Shown here in pieces: positions 45,787-55,158 of a stretch of DNA of 64,000 nucleotides (position 1 is the first letter of the stretch; every line of letters begins with the position of its first letter). Where the stretch lies: the NCBI GenBank assembly GCA_038373885.1, contig JAWZYV010012245.1:1-64000 (forward strand), written 5' to 3'. This DNA comes from Cheiracanthium punctorium. Lineage: Eukaryota; Arthropoda; Arachnida; Araneae; Cheiracanthiidae. The translations under genes and the position numbers were made by a program. Under the pieces are notes generated by a model that worked only from the letters and a program-made list of their open reading frames with translations, ran no database searches and was not told where the DNA came from.

Positions 45787-46496
45787 ATGGCAGAAAGGAA
45801 GAAAGATAATATTTGGATGTACTTAATGAAGAGCAGACAGTTTCTGGAAAAGGTGTTAAAGCAAAATGCAAGAACAGTGAAAAAGTTATGATGGGATTAG
45901 TAGCCAGAATGAAAGCACATGTAGATAAATGTTTCTCCTCTGACAGAAATGATATTAATAGTGATCAACCTCAAGAAACAATTGAGAACAATTTAACTTG
46001 TACAAAATCTGAGGCAGCCAAACCTTCTATGAAAAGAAAAACCAGTGAGATTGAAAATGATGTTGGTGTTCTTAAGAACAGCATGAATGATTATGCCATA
46101 AAGACCACTAAAACTCAAAAGCAAATATTAGATGAGAAAGTGGCAAGATATATTTATGCTACCAATTCTGCTTTTCATCAGGTTAATCATCCCCAATTTA
46201 AAAAGATGATTTCTGCTTTAAGGTCAGGGTATACTGCTTCAAATAGGTGGAGCATTACTTAATAATATATAGGATCAAGAGAAAGAAAAATGTTCCAAAC
46301 ACCTAAATGGATAAATTGTTAATTTTAGTATAGATAGATGGTCAAATGTTCATAATGAACCAATATTATGTGCTGTAGTATCCACAAGAAAAGGTGAGAA
46401 TTATCTAGTTGAGACAATTGACACATCTGGTAGTCCACACACAATTGAATATCTTGTAGAAGTTGTGAAAAGTCTTATTATGCACTTATTATAATA
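45787..46496 (+). pseudogene. hAT transposase, N-terminal and early catalytic part
   Basis: From the ATG at 45787 the product starts MAERKKDNIWMYL and shifts frame near 45820. The continuing frame has the BED-finger remains (AKCKNSEKVMMGLVARMKAH, with one cysteine replaced by Ser) and, at 46100-46260, DEKVARYIYATNSAFHQVNH with FKKMISALRSGY, the conserved region before the hAT catalytic domain. After stops, IDRWSNVHNEPILCAVV and ETIDTSGSPHT carry the first catalytic-domain strands. The sequence then ends in AT-rich DNA; the remaining catalytic region and dimerisation tail are missing. Confidence 0.85.
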
Positions 46497-46696
46497 ATAG
46501 CTAAAATAGCATAAAATATATTTTATATATATTGTTTAAAATGTCATACTATTATAATATGCAAAATAAATTCATATTAGGAATTTTTAAAACATCTTCA
46601 AAAAAATCCGATTTAAATCAAAAAAATCTGATTTAAATAAAAAAAAATCCGATTTTTTTTATTTTTAAAAAAAAATTTAAAAAATCACGAACCCTG

Positions 46697-47456
46697 CAAT
46701 ATAGCTGGTCTCTCCCTGGGATGTCTTCGAGCTGGACGTCGACCTTTGATTCTGGCAGGTGGCTTCGGTGTGACTTCGCCGACCACACTTTCTGCATTTA
46801 TTTCGTTGAATCTTATGCTTTGAAGTGTTGAGCTTCGATGTTAGGGTCAGTCCGGATTGTGCCGAAAGGGCATCCTGATCTTTAAGGGATTGCTGTAATC
46901 TAGCTTCTTCAGCCATTAATTCTTTTAAGATCTTGTCAAAGTCGAATTCTTTATCGTCCCATCTATGAATCGCTTGTACAATGCCATTGTACTGGCTCGG
47001 CAAAAAGCGGATCAGTTGGAAGGCTTGATACCATGCAGCAATCAGTTTTCCAGCATCTGAAAGTTGTACGGCAATCTTTTTAAGACGCGCAGCATACTGT
47101 CCAATAGATTCATCCGGTTCAACACGACAGGAGAAGTACTCATCAGTCAGTCCAATTATTCGGGCTCTAGAATCGGGACGAAAGTGATTTAAGAGTTTAT
47201 TCCAAGCATCTTTCGGGTCAACTATATCAGCAATAAGAGATCTATACTCTTTCTCAATGTTGAGGTATATGGTGCTGTACGCCCGATCAGTTCTGCAGTC
47301 AAAATCTTTCTTTTCTTTTGCACTTGCGGTGTCGCCAGGCTTTGTTTCAGTCCCTGCTACTATACGCCAGCAGTTGCAGTCCATCAGCAGCACTTTTACG
47401 TCTTCGACCCACGTTGGATAGTTGTCAGCCGACAACTTTTCTATTGAATTATCCAT
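46697..47456 (-). CDS. copia-B gag
   Basis: The open frame starts at an ATG 104 bp inside the 5' LTR and encodes a copia-type capsid protein: NYPTWVEDVKVLLMDCNCWR near the start, AWNKLLNHFRPDSRARIIGL, YFSCRVEPDESIGQYAARL, and FLPSQYNGIVQAI. It ends with a basic region and the nucleocapsid knuckle CRKCGRRSHTEATC (CX2CX4HX4C) near residue 220. The hAT target duplication truncates it. It is a good candidate for the true start because of its distance from the primer site. Confidence 0.9.
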
Positions 47457-47542
47457 TTGAAGATAAGGAAAAGGCCCGCCGTCTTAAAACTCATTAGGCT
47501 TTCAATTTTAATTAAACGCTGGTCAATCCACACTTAGGGCTC

Positions 47543-47560
47543 CTGGGCCCATAACCCAAA
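47543..47560 (-). other. copia-B primer-binding site
   Basis: Next to the 5' LTR the minus strand reads TTTGGGTTATGGGCCCAG. This resembles the internal, anticodon-arm portion of initiator tRNA-Met used as primer by copia-type elements. The match was judged by eye from family knowledge. Confidence 0.65.
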
Positions 47561-47976
47561 TGTCAGGATATGACACTTAGCAGGTTAAAGAAAGGCAGTG
47601 GGTGTGTGGAAGACAGTCATGACCAGCACATAATATAAAAATAATTTATTAGCACAATTTGGTATAAATAAAACATGAAAACAACCACGGCACCTGGCCG
47701 GTATAACAGACTGCTTGTCGTCTCAACACACATTGCAGTTTATATGCTATTGAAGTCCATTGACGTAATTGACGGTAGAAGTACAGTTTTGACACAGATA
47801 AACTTAATTTGCATAGTGTCAGGTTATAGAAAATAAGTTGATGACGCAATGTTACGAACAGTAACGATAGTTACCGAGTTCTAGAATGCAGTGAAAATAG
47901 TCACAGAGTTTATGAACACACGCAAGATTTCAGATTGGGAACTTATCGCGGCAAGCGATAGCTATTTTTCCTGTCA
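47561..47976 (-). repeat. copia-B 5' LTR
   Basis: Matches 40477-40894. CTTAT follows outside, then the remaining pogo 5' sequence to 48110. Confidence 0.95.
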
Positions 47977-48110
47977 CTTATGACGCCGGTAAAAACTGAT
48001 ATATACATGAATGTGTATTTAAAAAAAAAAAAAGCTGCAGATAATCCGCATTTAATAATTTAAAGGTTTTTTTAACAGATAATCCGCAAATTATACGCAA
48101 GAAAATACTG

Positions 48111-48528
48111 TATAAATCAGGGACCGCAGTGCTCCTTTTTTTTCCTGTTTTTCCTTTTTTTTTTCAATTGGCTCCTTTTTTCCTATTTTTTTCTTTAAAT
48201 ACAGTTTCCCCTCCTATTTTCAGCCTTTTCTTCCTTTTATTCCTTTTCCCCTCTCGCTTTCCCACAGTTCTCTTTCTTTGATTTTTTTCTTTCTTTCTTT
48301 CTTTCTGAATGACGGCGCTGATAGTGCGGCCAGTGATTGGCCATTCTTTTCAATTGAGGCTATTAGGAATGAGTCCAAAGAATATAAATATCACTCGTGT
48401 GAAGAAGTCCAGCTCCTTCACTCCCAGTTGTTCCCCCCCCCCCCCATCTGTTACTGAATGGGAGTTGTGGGATTTTCTTCCCGGGTACTCCTCACACAAC
48501 ACGTACTTATCACAAGTCCAGCTCCCAT
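48111..48528. other. Pyrimidine-rich junction region
   Basis: After the pogo TA the sequence follows the repeat for only a few bases (TATAAAT) and then becomes CTCCTTTTTTTTCC-type sequence, with (TTTC)n at about 48283-48305 and a poly-C tract at 48433-48445. A third insertion into repeat copy 1 probably begins here and ends near 50504, but I could not pair its ends. Confidence 0.45.
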
Positions 48529-48855
48529 TAGAGATGAGTTCGGGCTCATTTTTTGAAGCCCGAGCCTGAGGACTTTTAATCCGAGCCCGAGCAATATTAT
48601 CTAAGTCAAAGCCCGAGTCCGAAATTTCAGCTAAGATAAAAAAAATCTAATTAATTCATTGATAGTATACTGATAGTATTTTGCCGTTTGTGCAAATTAA
48701 AGACAAATATAGTTGCAAACTCTCAATGCACTTTCTAATTCTTTATATATCCATGTTTATCAAATAATGTCGGATCTCATAACTAACTAATCAATATAAG
48801 CCGCCGTTCTGAAATATCCAAAGAGCTTAACGCACCTTCTAGGCGTCAGGACCGC

Positions 48856-48896
<41 letters not shown>

Positions 48897-49227
48897 TACA
48901 GTCAACTCCGGTCATAGTGAACCATCGGCTATAGTGAACGCAAACCATTAGTGCCGATTCACATACAGTATTGCTATCCATCATGAAGACACTTGGGTTT
49001 TAGTGAACTTCGGATATAGAGGACGAAATTGGATGGTCCGCAGAGGTTCACTATAACCGGAGTTGACTGTACTTTTATTTCCCTTGTGAATGACTTTTTA
49101 AAATATTTTTCAAGGAGTGTGTTCAATAAAGGAGAAATTTTTCACGAGCCCGAGCCTGCCCGATCCCGAACGCAATTGTGAAATACAGAGCCCGGTTCGG
49201 GCTCGGGCTGAGCCCGTCTCATCTCTA
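48529..49227. mobile_element. Non-autonomous hAT element rich in GAGCCCGAG, copy b
   Basis: The ends are TAGAGATGAGTTCGGGCTC and GAGCCCGTCTCATCTCTA. The 8-bp duplication GCTCCCAT is at 48521-48528 and 49228-49235. A poly-T tract (48857-48893) and a TA-flanked MITE (48899-49069) sit inside. It shares ends and internal sequence with 9581-9944. Confidence 0.95.
48899..49069. mobile_element. TA-flanked MITE, 171 bp
   Basis: CAGTCAACTCCGGTCATAG on the left and CTATAACCGGAGTTGACTG on the right form a near-perfect terminal inverted repeat; TA at 48897-48898 and 49070-49071. Both ends continue inward as AGTGAACC / GGTTCACT. Tigger/pogo type. Confidence 0.95.
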
Positions 49228-49235
49228 GCTCCCAT

Positions 49236-50504
49236 AGGGATAATGTAAGAGCAGAAACGCGGGCTTACACGACACGTTGGCGGAAACCGTGGTGGTAAAA
49301 AAAAAAACAACTTTACAGGGCTCAAATGCTGATTCGAAACTATTTGAGTTAGCTGGGAGTTATTTCCCCCCCTTCTTTAACGAAGAAACACGTTTAAAAT
49401 CCTTCCAATCATAGTCAGATAATGTAGACGCATGCCGGACGCAGATACATTCAAAGGTCTTGCAGATAGTTTTCCAGTAATTCCCAGTTGTTTTTTTTAA
49501 ATGGATAGTTACATAAATCTTTTTTAAGTCACTATAACCCAAGCAGAGCTCATTCTAGGCGGGGTCAGCCGCTGCGCCCATGATTAAAAATTAGACATCC
49601 TCTTTTCCCGCAGGTGGTTTTCTTTCTGAGCTAGAGGTGGGGGGAGAAAGATGGGGTTGAGGTTCTTATCTCTTTTCAGGCTGTTTCAATACTGCCACTT
49701 ATATAGGTGACCAGCTGATTGTTAAAATCAACAAAAGAACACTTATAATGGCTGCAGATAATCCTGAAAAAAATTTTTTTGAGTGGAATATGTATTGAAT
49801 AACTGGAATAGACATTTATACCATTATATGGTAAATTTGAACAGAAGTGTTATTACTAATTTCATGCGTTAACTATATTTTAATTGTTTGTACTATTGGA
49901 TTAATTCGTACAAAGAATGATGAAAAATTGAATGAATTATTTTTAGAAATGTAATAACTTGAAAACTGAAAAAAATTAATAAAAATGAAAATTTAGGTTT
50001 AGAACAACTTAACTTTTATTAGTGTTTCTTAATTTAGTTTAACTTTTATTGATGATTCTTAACAAGGTGATCAAATAAATAGTTTATTAAAATGTGCTTC
50101 TTATGCAAAATGCTTACTTAATTAAGCATTTTCTTGTCTGTTAGGTATGTTTGGGTGATTATTTTTGTTCTAAAAAGAAAAAAATCTTAAGAAATATTCG
50201 TATTAACTTAACTATTTATAATTTATTTTAATAAGTTAATTAACAAAGTTACTTAAAATGTAATTCTTTTACATTACTTAGCTTTATCAACTTAATTAAT
50301 TTTATCAAATTTTAATAAAGACTAGTAATAAATTTATTAATAAAGATTACTAATTAATTATTATTAATCAATAAAGCATTGGTTTACTCAATTTTTTAGG
50401 GGATTTTTGCAAATTAGAATTAGGATATGTACTGCCCTTTTTAAGAAACATGATGCCCTTTTTTAAAACCTTTGCACCCTGCCCTTTTTCCCATTGGGAC
50501 CAAA
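49236..50504. other. Non-coding, AT-rich
   Basis: No gene is recognised. Repeated CTGCCCTTTTT phrases at about 50430-50495 lie next to the resumption of the repeat and may belong to the right end of the unresolved insertion. Confidence 0.45.
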
Positions 50505-50825
50505 AAGGGAGGTGCACAACTAGATGTTACAACAATTCTAAATATAAAGTTTCAACATTCTATGACCAATAGTTTTTTAGATATGCGTGTTACATACATA
50601 CGTACGTACAGACGGCATTGAAAAGCTGGTCAAAATAGACTCGCGGTCAGTCAAAATGGGTTGCACACGCATTTATATGAACGTGCATGCTAGCGTACAA
50701 TGAGATGGCATCGTTAAAATTCTTAAAAATAAATTTAAAGGTAGTCAAATTGGTTTATTCGTCAAAATCTGGCCCCGAAATTTTTGAGGATCACATTACT
50801 TCCTCATACTCTGTTTAAGTAAGTA
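50505..50825 (+). repeat. GGCGATATTTCGCC-family repeat, copy 1, 3' segment
   Basis: It matches about 34640-34975: GGGAGGTGCACAACTAGATG, CATACGTACGTACAGACGGC, GGTTGCACACGCATTTATAT, GATCACATTACTTCCTCATA. It carries the decayed terminal hairpin. The long distance from segment 2 is filled by the pogo nest and an unresolved insertion. Confidence 0.85.
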
Positions 50826-51112
50826 AAAATAGTATGTAAATTATATTGGTTTTTAGCTGTGGCAACCTTATTTTTTTTATACATTACTCGAATCTTTTAT
50901 TTATTTCATATGCTACCATTTTTGCCATTTATTTAATAGTTTTCACAGCAAAAATGGTTTTGCCAATTTTGCACAATGAACAGGATAATTAAAAGTACCC
51001 AGGGATTTTTTCATGCTTAAATGTTTTGAGTATATATTCATATGATAATGATACATTTCTAGTAACATAACTAAGCAGTAGTTATTAGATTTTTGTATTT
51101 TTTTTCTTGCAG

Positions 51113-51209
51113 ATCGTTTATATTTTATTACATTGCGTACTCCAATAAAGCCTCGCTCAACATCGAGCATTCATTTCTTCACTGTTGATACTGAACTGCA
51201 GTATGAAAG
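51113..51209 (+). CDS. cdc14: CDC14-family phosphatase, internal exon A
   Basis: A polypyrimidine tract and TTCTTGCAG precede the exon, and GTAGTT follows it. In phase it reads DRLYFITLRTPIKPRS, then IHFFTVDTELQYE, matching the start of the N-terminal domain of CDC14 dual-specificity phosphatases. This family dephosphorylates CDK sites and acts in mitotic exit, cytokinesis and cilia in animals. The first codon is split: one base must come from an upstream exon, which is not visible. The phosphatase signature (HCKAGLGRTG in the family) is not found within the window. Confidence 0.85.
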
Positions 51210-51312
51210 GTAGTTTTAAAAATTTGTTATAGAAGTATTATAATCAAATCTTAGTACAAAAGTTTTGTATTGTTTTATCATACTCAATTTTACATGTATG
51301 TCTATTTCATAG

Positions 51313-51388
51313 CTTTTACTCAGATTTTGGACCATTAAATTTAGCCAAGTTGTACAGATATTGTGTAAAATTAAACAAGAAGTTGAAG
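51313..51388 (+). CDS. cdc14: CDC14-family phosphatase, internal exon B
   Basis: It is preceded by TATTTCATAG and followed by GTAAGAAA. With the split codon from exon A it reads [20 protein letters not shown] and then LNKKLK. DFGPLNL..LYRYC.KLNKKL is a highly conserved block of CDC14, and it follows exon A's block directly in the family, so the 103-bp intron between the two exons removes nothing. The frame is open and the splice sites are canonical, indicating a real host gene. The next exon (family block KKIVHYTS) is not seen to the end of the window, so the following intron exceeds 12 kb or the gene is broken. Confidence 0.9.
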
Positions 51389-53023
51389 GTAAGAAATTAA
51401 ATTTTGATGTTCAATAAATGCTCAGTTTTTATTTCTACTTATTATAAAAGATGGGTGTGTCTGTGTCTATCGGTGACGCTACAGACAAACGGCTACACCT
51501 AAAAACATTAAATTTGGTACTCGGGAAGTTCTAAACATGAAGTTATGCACCTCAAAGCAATTTTTTTTATTTTATGTTTTTGCAATTTTTGGCATTTTTT
51601 CTCACCTAATTCATAATAGCGGTGGTAATTAGGCTTGCAGCAAAATGGCATTTGTATTATCAGATAGAGGAGAAAATTACTTTTAAAAACACTTTTCTGG
51701 ATATGTAACATAATTTGCAGATTTTTAGGAATTTTTAAACTGAGTATCTTTTTTGACGAATTTTTCTTAAAATAAGTTTAAAACTATTGCGTCTTGAATT
51801 CTATCCATCATAATTTTTTATATTTTGACAAATTGTGAAACATCATTTTGTTCCTCTTAAAATAAAAACAAAAAAATTATATAAATTAGGTGATTTTTTA
51901 CAAATTTTGATCTAATCGTAATATTTAGAATTGAATAGCATCAACACGGAGAGCTAACACCATTACATTAATAAATCATGGGTTAGGTTTCCACAGAAAG
52001 CATTAGAAAAAAAGGATTTTTTTTCAACTTATCAAGAGTTTTTAAATGGGATACCGAATTTTCAATTCGCAAGTGAGGATCTATGATGTGAAATGTTTTA
52101 AGATTTATAAAAGTTATATCCCAATTTTGCAGCATTTATTCCTGCTCTTTTTTTAACACAAGGAGGCGATATTTTGACTAAAACTTACTATAAAAATAAA
52201 CTAAAAAATGTATGATTATTTATTATTACTATAAGTGGTTTTTTAATCAGTTGATTATTTAAAAATTGATATATTTTAATGCAGCTGAAAATGTTCTTCA
52301 TTTTAAAAGCTACAAACTTCGTTTTAAAGTGTAATATATTAAAAATTTTCTATTTACTTTTTTTATTTTTCGTATTTAACTACGCCGCAGGCATATATGT
52401 TTCCTAACATATGCATGTTGCGAGCATATTTTAACAGTGGATTACATTCCTCCATAGTGGTCCTATATAAAGCAAAAAAGTTTTCAATGGTAAGTTTTAA
52501 TATGATACCCTTTGAAAGCTACTGTGCAAAATATCCAAATTAACTTCCTCAAGCAACCAGGGTGCCTCTTACAGTAGTTAAACAGTGGCATCATACATTT
52601 AAAAAATACATGAAATTTGTAAACTCTGTAACTCTAACATCCTGTCATAATTAAAGCGATTGTAAATAGCTCCACAAGATTACACAGTTTGATGTTTTCC
52701 AGGAGACAGAACCATGGAAGATTTATAAGTATTGCTATATTGGATACATGGATATTTAAATTGGCATCTCTTAGATATTTTTCACCACAGCGAGATGAAA
52801 TGTTTTGCATTGCTAAATACGCCAAACTTACAAAACTATGCATAAATTAAATAAATATGGAGTGCTTCCTTAATGGCAACCATTATGTGAAATGATTTTG
52901 TTTATACTAATGCGTAAATTACAAAGAATCACCATAGAATAAAAAGGTCCCATTGGTGCCAAATAATGTAAGCTGTTTCTTTAAATCGAGCCTTGAAAAG
53001 GGAGAAGCGAAGATAGATAGTAT
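51389..53023. other. CDC14 intron sequence, AT-rich
   Basis: A repeat-like start TATTATAAAAGATGGGTGTG at about 51438 (followed by GCTACAGACAAACGGCTACA) resembles the edge of arthropod dispersed repeats. No further exon is recognised. Confidence 0.5.
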
Positions 53024-53836
53024 TGTTACGAATTTTCGGGGCAACCCGCTGCTCTGGGGCTTAAAATGGTTTAAAATTCGTATTCTACGCTTCAAATAGA
53101 TAAATTTTGCTTTTTGTTGCATCAAAATCGGCCAATTAGAACCGGAGATATGAGGTTTCGGTTTGCCATTGTTTTTCAATGGAGGTTCTAGAAAACTCGA
53201 GAAATATTAGTCCTAGAGCTTAGATCTCTTCACTTTTCAGGACTTATTTTTGACGCCAAATTTGGCAATATTTCGCCAAAAGTCGCCAAGCTTGGTGACT
53301 TTTTGGTCATTTGACGCGTTTTTCCCAATGGGGCCTGGAAGTTGTTTTTACTGCATTAAAAACGCATAATAACCAAACATTTCTTTTCTATGACGTAATC
53401 AAAATTCACGCTTTATGTAGAACCCTCGAGAAATAGACTTTTCTGGAAACTTCTTGTTCCTTCTGCGTCGGCTATTTATAGAAGTGCGCGTCGCCCCGAC
53501 AGTTCAGTGTTGATCAAGCTTTGAGAGAGTGAATACGCTTGCTTTGAGAAGGAAGCTGTGTTTTGCACTGTTTGTGAAGCTTTGAATTTAAGTGCCGTGT
53601 GTAAATTCTTCATCGCTGAGTCTTGAGAGACTGTTAGTGTTATTTCTCGAATATTTTCACTGAATTCTTGCCAGTGAAAGTGTTCTATTTTGTGTGAGAA
53701 ATACAGCATTTCTGAGAGCTTCTGATCTAAGCGAACTGTTAAAAGCACATTACTGCTAGATTGTGCTTGTGAATTGTGTACAGCTGATTGTTCTACGAAG
53801 CTCTAGAAGAAATAAAGTTTGTGTTCCATCCTGACA
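53024..53836 (+). repeat. Gypsy 5' LTR
   Basis: It starts TGTTACGAATTTTCGGGGCA and ends GTTCCATCCTGACA. Its first 131 bp recur at 56774-56904. At about 53250-53315 it contains GCCAAATTTGGCAATATTTC and GCCAAAAGTCGCCAAGCTTG, closely similar to the GGCGATATTTCGCC repeat family. TATTTATAGAAGTGCGCG at about 53473 is a candidate TATA region, followed by a CAGTTCAGT-type start site. Confidence 0.9.
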
Positions 53837-53949
53837 AGTGACTTTTTACTTGAACTTTTTACACCAACTGGACTTTAGAACGACGAACCCCAGGAGTAGC
53901 AGAGTAATTCCACATCATTTGTCTGGGAATGGTGGCGCGTTCCTGTTAT

Positions 53950-54480
53950 CCAGCTACCCTCTTCCCAGGATAGACGACACTTTGGACACTTTATCGAGAA
54001 ACGAATGGTTTTCCACTCTGGATCTGAAAAGTGGTTACTGGCAAGTGGAAATTTATCCCGACGACCGTGAAAAGACTGCGTTCACCACGGCACAAGGATT
54101 ATGGCAGTTCAAAGTTATGCCTTTTGGACTCTGCAACGCACCTGCTACATTCGAGCGACTAATGGAGACAGTGTTGAGAGGACTTTCCTACGAAGCATGT
54201 CTCGTTTATTTGGACAATATCATCATCGTCGGAAGGACTTTCGAAGAGCATCTCGAGAACATTCGAAAGGTACTGCAGAAATTAAAAGAGGCAAACTTGA
54301 AACTAAGTCCATCGAAGTGCAGTTTGTTTCGTCGGGAAGTACGTTACCTCGGGCACATAATATCTGCCCACGGAGTCTGAACCGATCCCGAAAAGACGTC
54401 CGCAGTCCAGAACTGGAGTCGTCCCGAGAATATCCATGACTTAAGAAGTTTTCTCGGTCTGTGTACTTACTATCGAAAAT
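53950..54480 (+). pseudogene. Gypsy reverse transcriptase, 5' truncated
   Basis: The open frame enters at YPLPRIDDTLDTLSRNEWFS, the first catalytic aspartate is in TLDLKSGYWQVEI, then MPFGLCNAPATFERLM, and the second motif reads CLVYLDNIIIVG, where family members have YxDD: here YLDN. A TGA at 54378-54380 follows ISAHGV. The same frame continues with [19 protein letters not shown]. The upstream thumb-side motifs (the VDYR region) are deleted; the junction lies near 53930-53950. Confidence 0.9.
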
Positions 54481-54482
54481 TC

Positions 54483-55052
54483 GTGAAGGGCTTTTCTCAA
54501 ATTGCAAGACCTCTCCACAAATTGACCGAGACTGAACAGAAATTTCTATGGACTGAGGAATGTGAGGACGCATTCAACGAACTGAAGACAGCTTTAACAT
54601 CTTCGCCGATCCTGTCGTATCCTCACCCTGACAAGCCATTTATCCTGGACACAGACGCAAGTAAGGAGAGTGTTGGAGCAGTTTTGTCCCAGGAGATAGA
54701 TGGCCAAGAACACGTCATTGCCTACTGGAGCAAATGCCTTTCGAAGGCGGAACGTAACTATTGTGTTACGAGAAAGGAACTTCTTGCTATCATTAAAGCC
54801 ATGGAGCACTTCCATCATTACCTGTACGACCGAAAATTCCTGCTCCGAACGGACCATGCCTCTTTAACCTGGCTTCTAAATTTCAAGAATCCAGAGGCCC
54901 AAATAGCCAGTTGGATACAGCAATTACAAGAATATGACATCAAGATACGTCATCGGAAAGGGGCATCTCATGGAAATGCAGATGCTTTGTCAAGAAGGCC
55001 CTGTATAGACAGCTGTCGCTATTGCTCCAGGCAGAGAAAAATTACCATCTGA
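54483..55052 (+). pseudogene. Gypsy RNase H
   Basis: The frame has [20 protein letters not shown], the first acidic residue in [18 protein letters not shown], the glutamate in [32 protein letters not shown] with its aspartate, and [11 protein letters not shown] at the end. The RNase H catalytic acids are present. The frame ends at TGA after a short shifted tail; the integrase starts about 100 bp later in another frame. Confidence 0.9.
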
Positions 55053-55158
55053 AACATCCCGTTGTCCGCCAAGTTACATCATCGACACCATCCCAAGATC
55101 CCTGGAGTGACGAAAATGTTCGGGCGGACCAATTAGCGACAGCAACATCAAACCTATT

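Larger units (their letters stand above)
44389..46696 (+). mobile_element. hAT transposon inserted in copia-B
   Basis: The ends are CAGGGTTCGTTTATTT and its partner ending AATCACGAACCCTG. The 8-bp duplication CAATATAG is at 44381-44388 and 46697-46704. Subterminal repeats of the form GATTTAAATC are dense at both ends. It carries a broken transposase (45787-46496) and the nested MITE at 44701-45724. Confidence 0.95.
40477..47976 (-). mobile_element. copia-B: Ty1/copia LTR retrotransposon with hAT insertion
   Basis: LTRs of 418 and 416 bp (TGTCAGGATATGACAC...CTATCA / CTGTCA on the plus strand) lie at both ends, with the 5-bp duplication CTTAT at 40472-40476 and 47977-47981. Minus-strand order is 5' LTR, primer site, gag, protease, integrase, reverse transcriptase-RNase H, purine tract, 3' LTR. 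The LTRs differ at only about a dozen positions by eye, so it is younger than copia-A. A hAT element at 44389-46696 separates gag from protease. Confidence 0.95.
14614..48110 (-). mobile_element. pogo-family DNA transposon, ends 33.5 kb apart because of nested insertions
   Basis: The left end is CCGTATTTTCTTGCGTATAA and the right end is its inverted partner finishing TTATACGCAAGAAAATACTG. TA lies at 14612-14613 and 48111-48112. The transposase reads right to left: N-terminal part at 39558-40004, DDE part at 15141-16049. Between the halves lies copia-A (16050-39552); upstream of the start codon lies copia-B (40477-47976). Without these two insertions the element would be about 2.5 kb, normal for pogo. 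Inner subterminal repeats of CAGATAATCCGC occur at both ends. Confidence 0.9.

Noticed and set aside
52634..52843. Minus-strand frame as a CDC14-intron gene
   Set aside because: Low-complexity AT-derived residues, no homology recognised.
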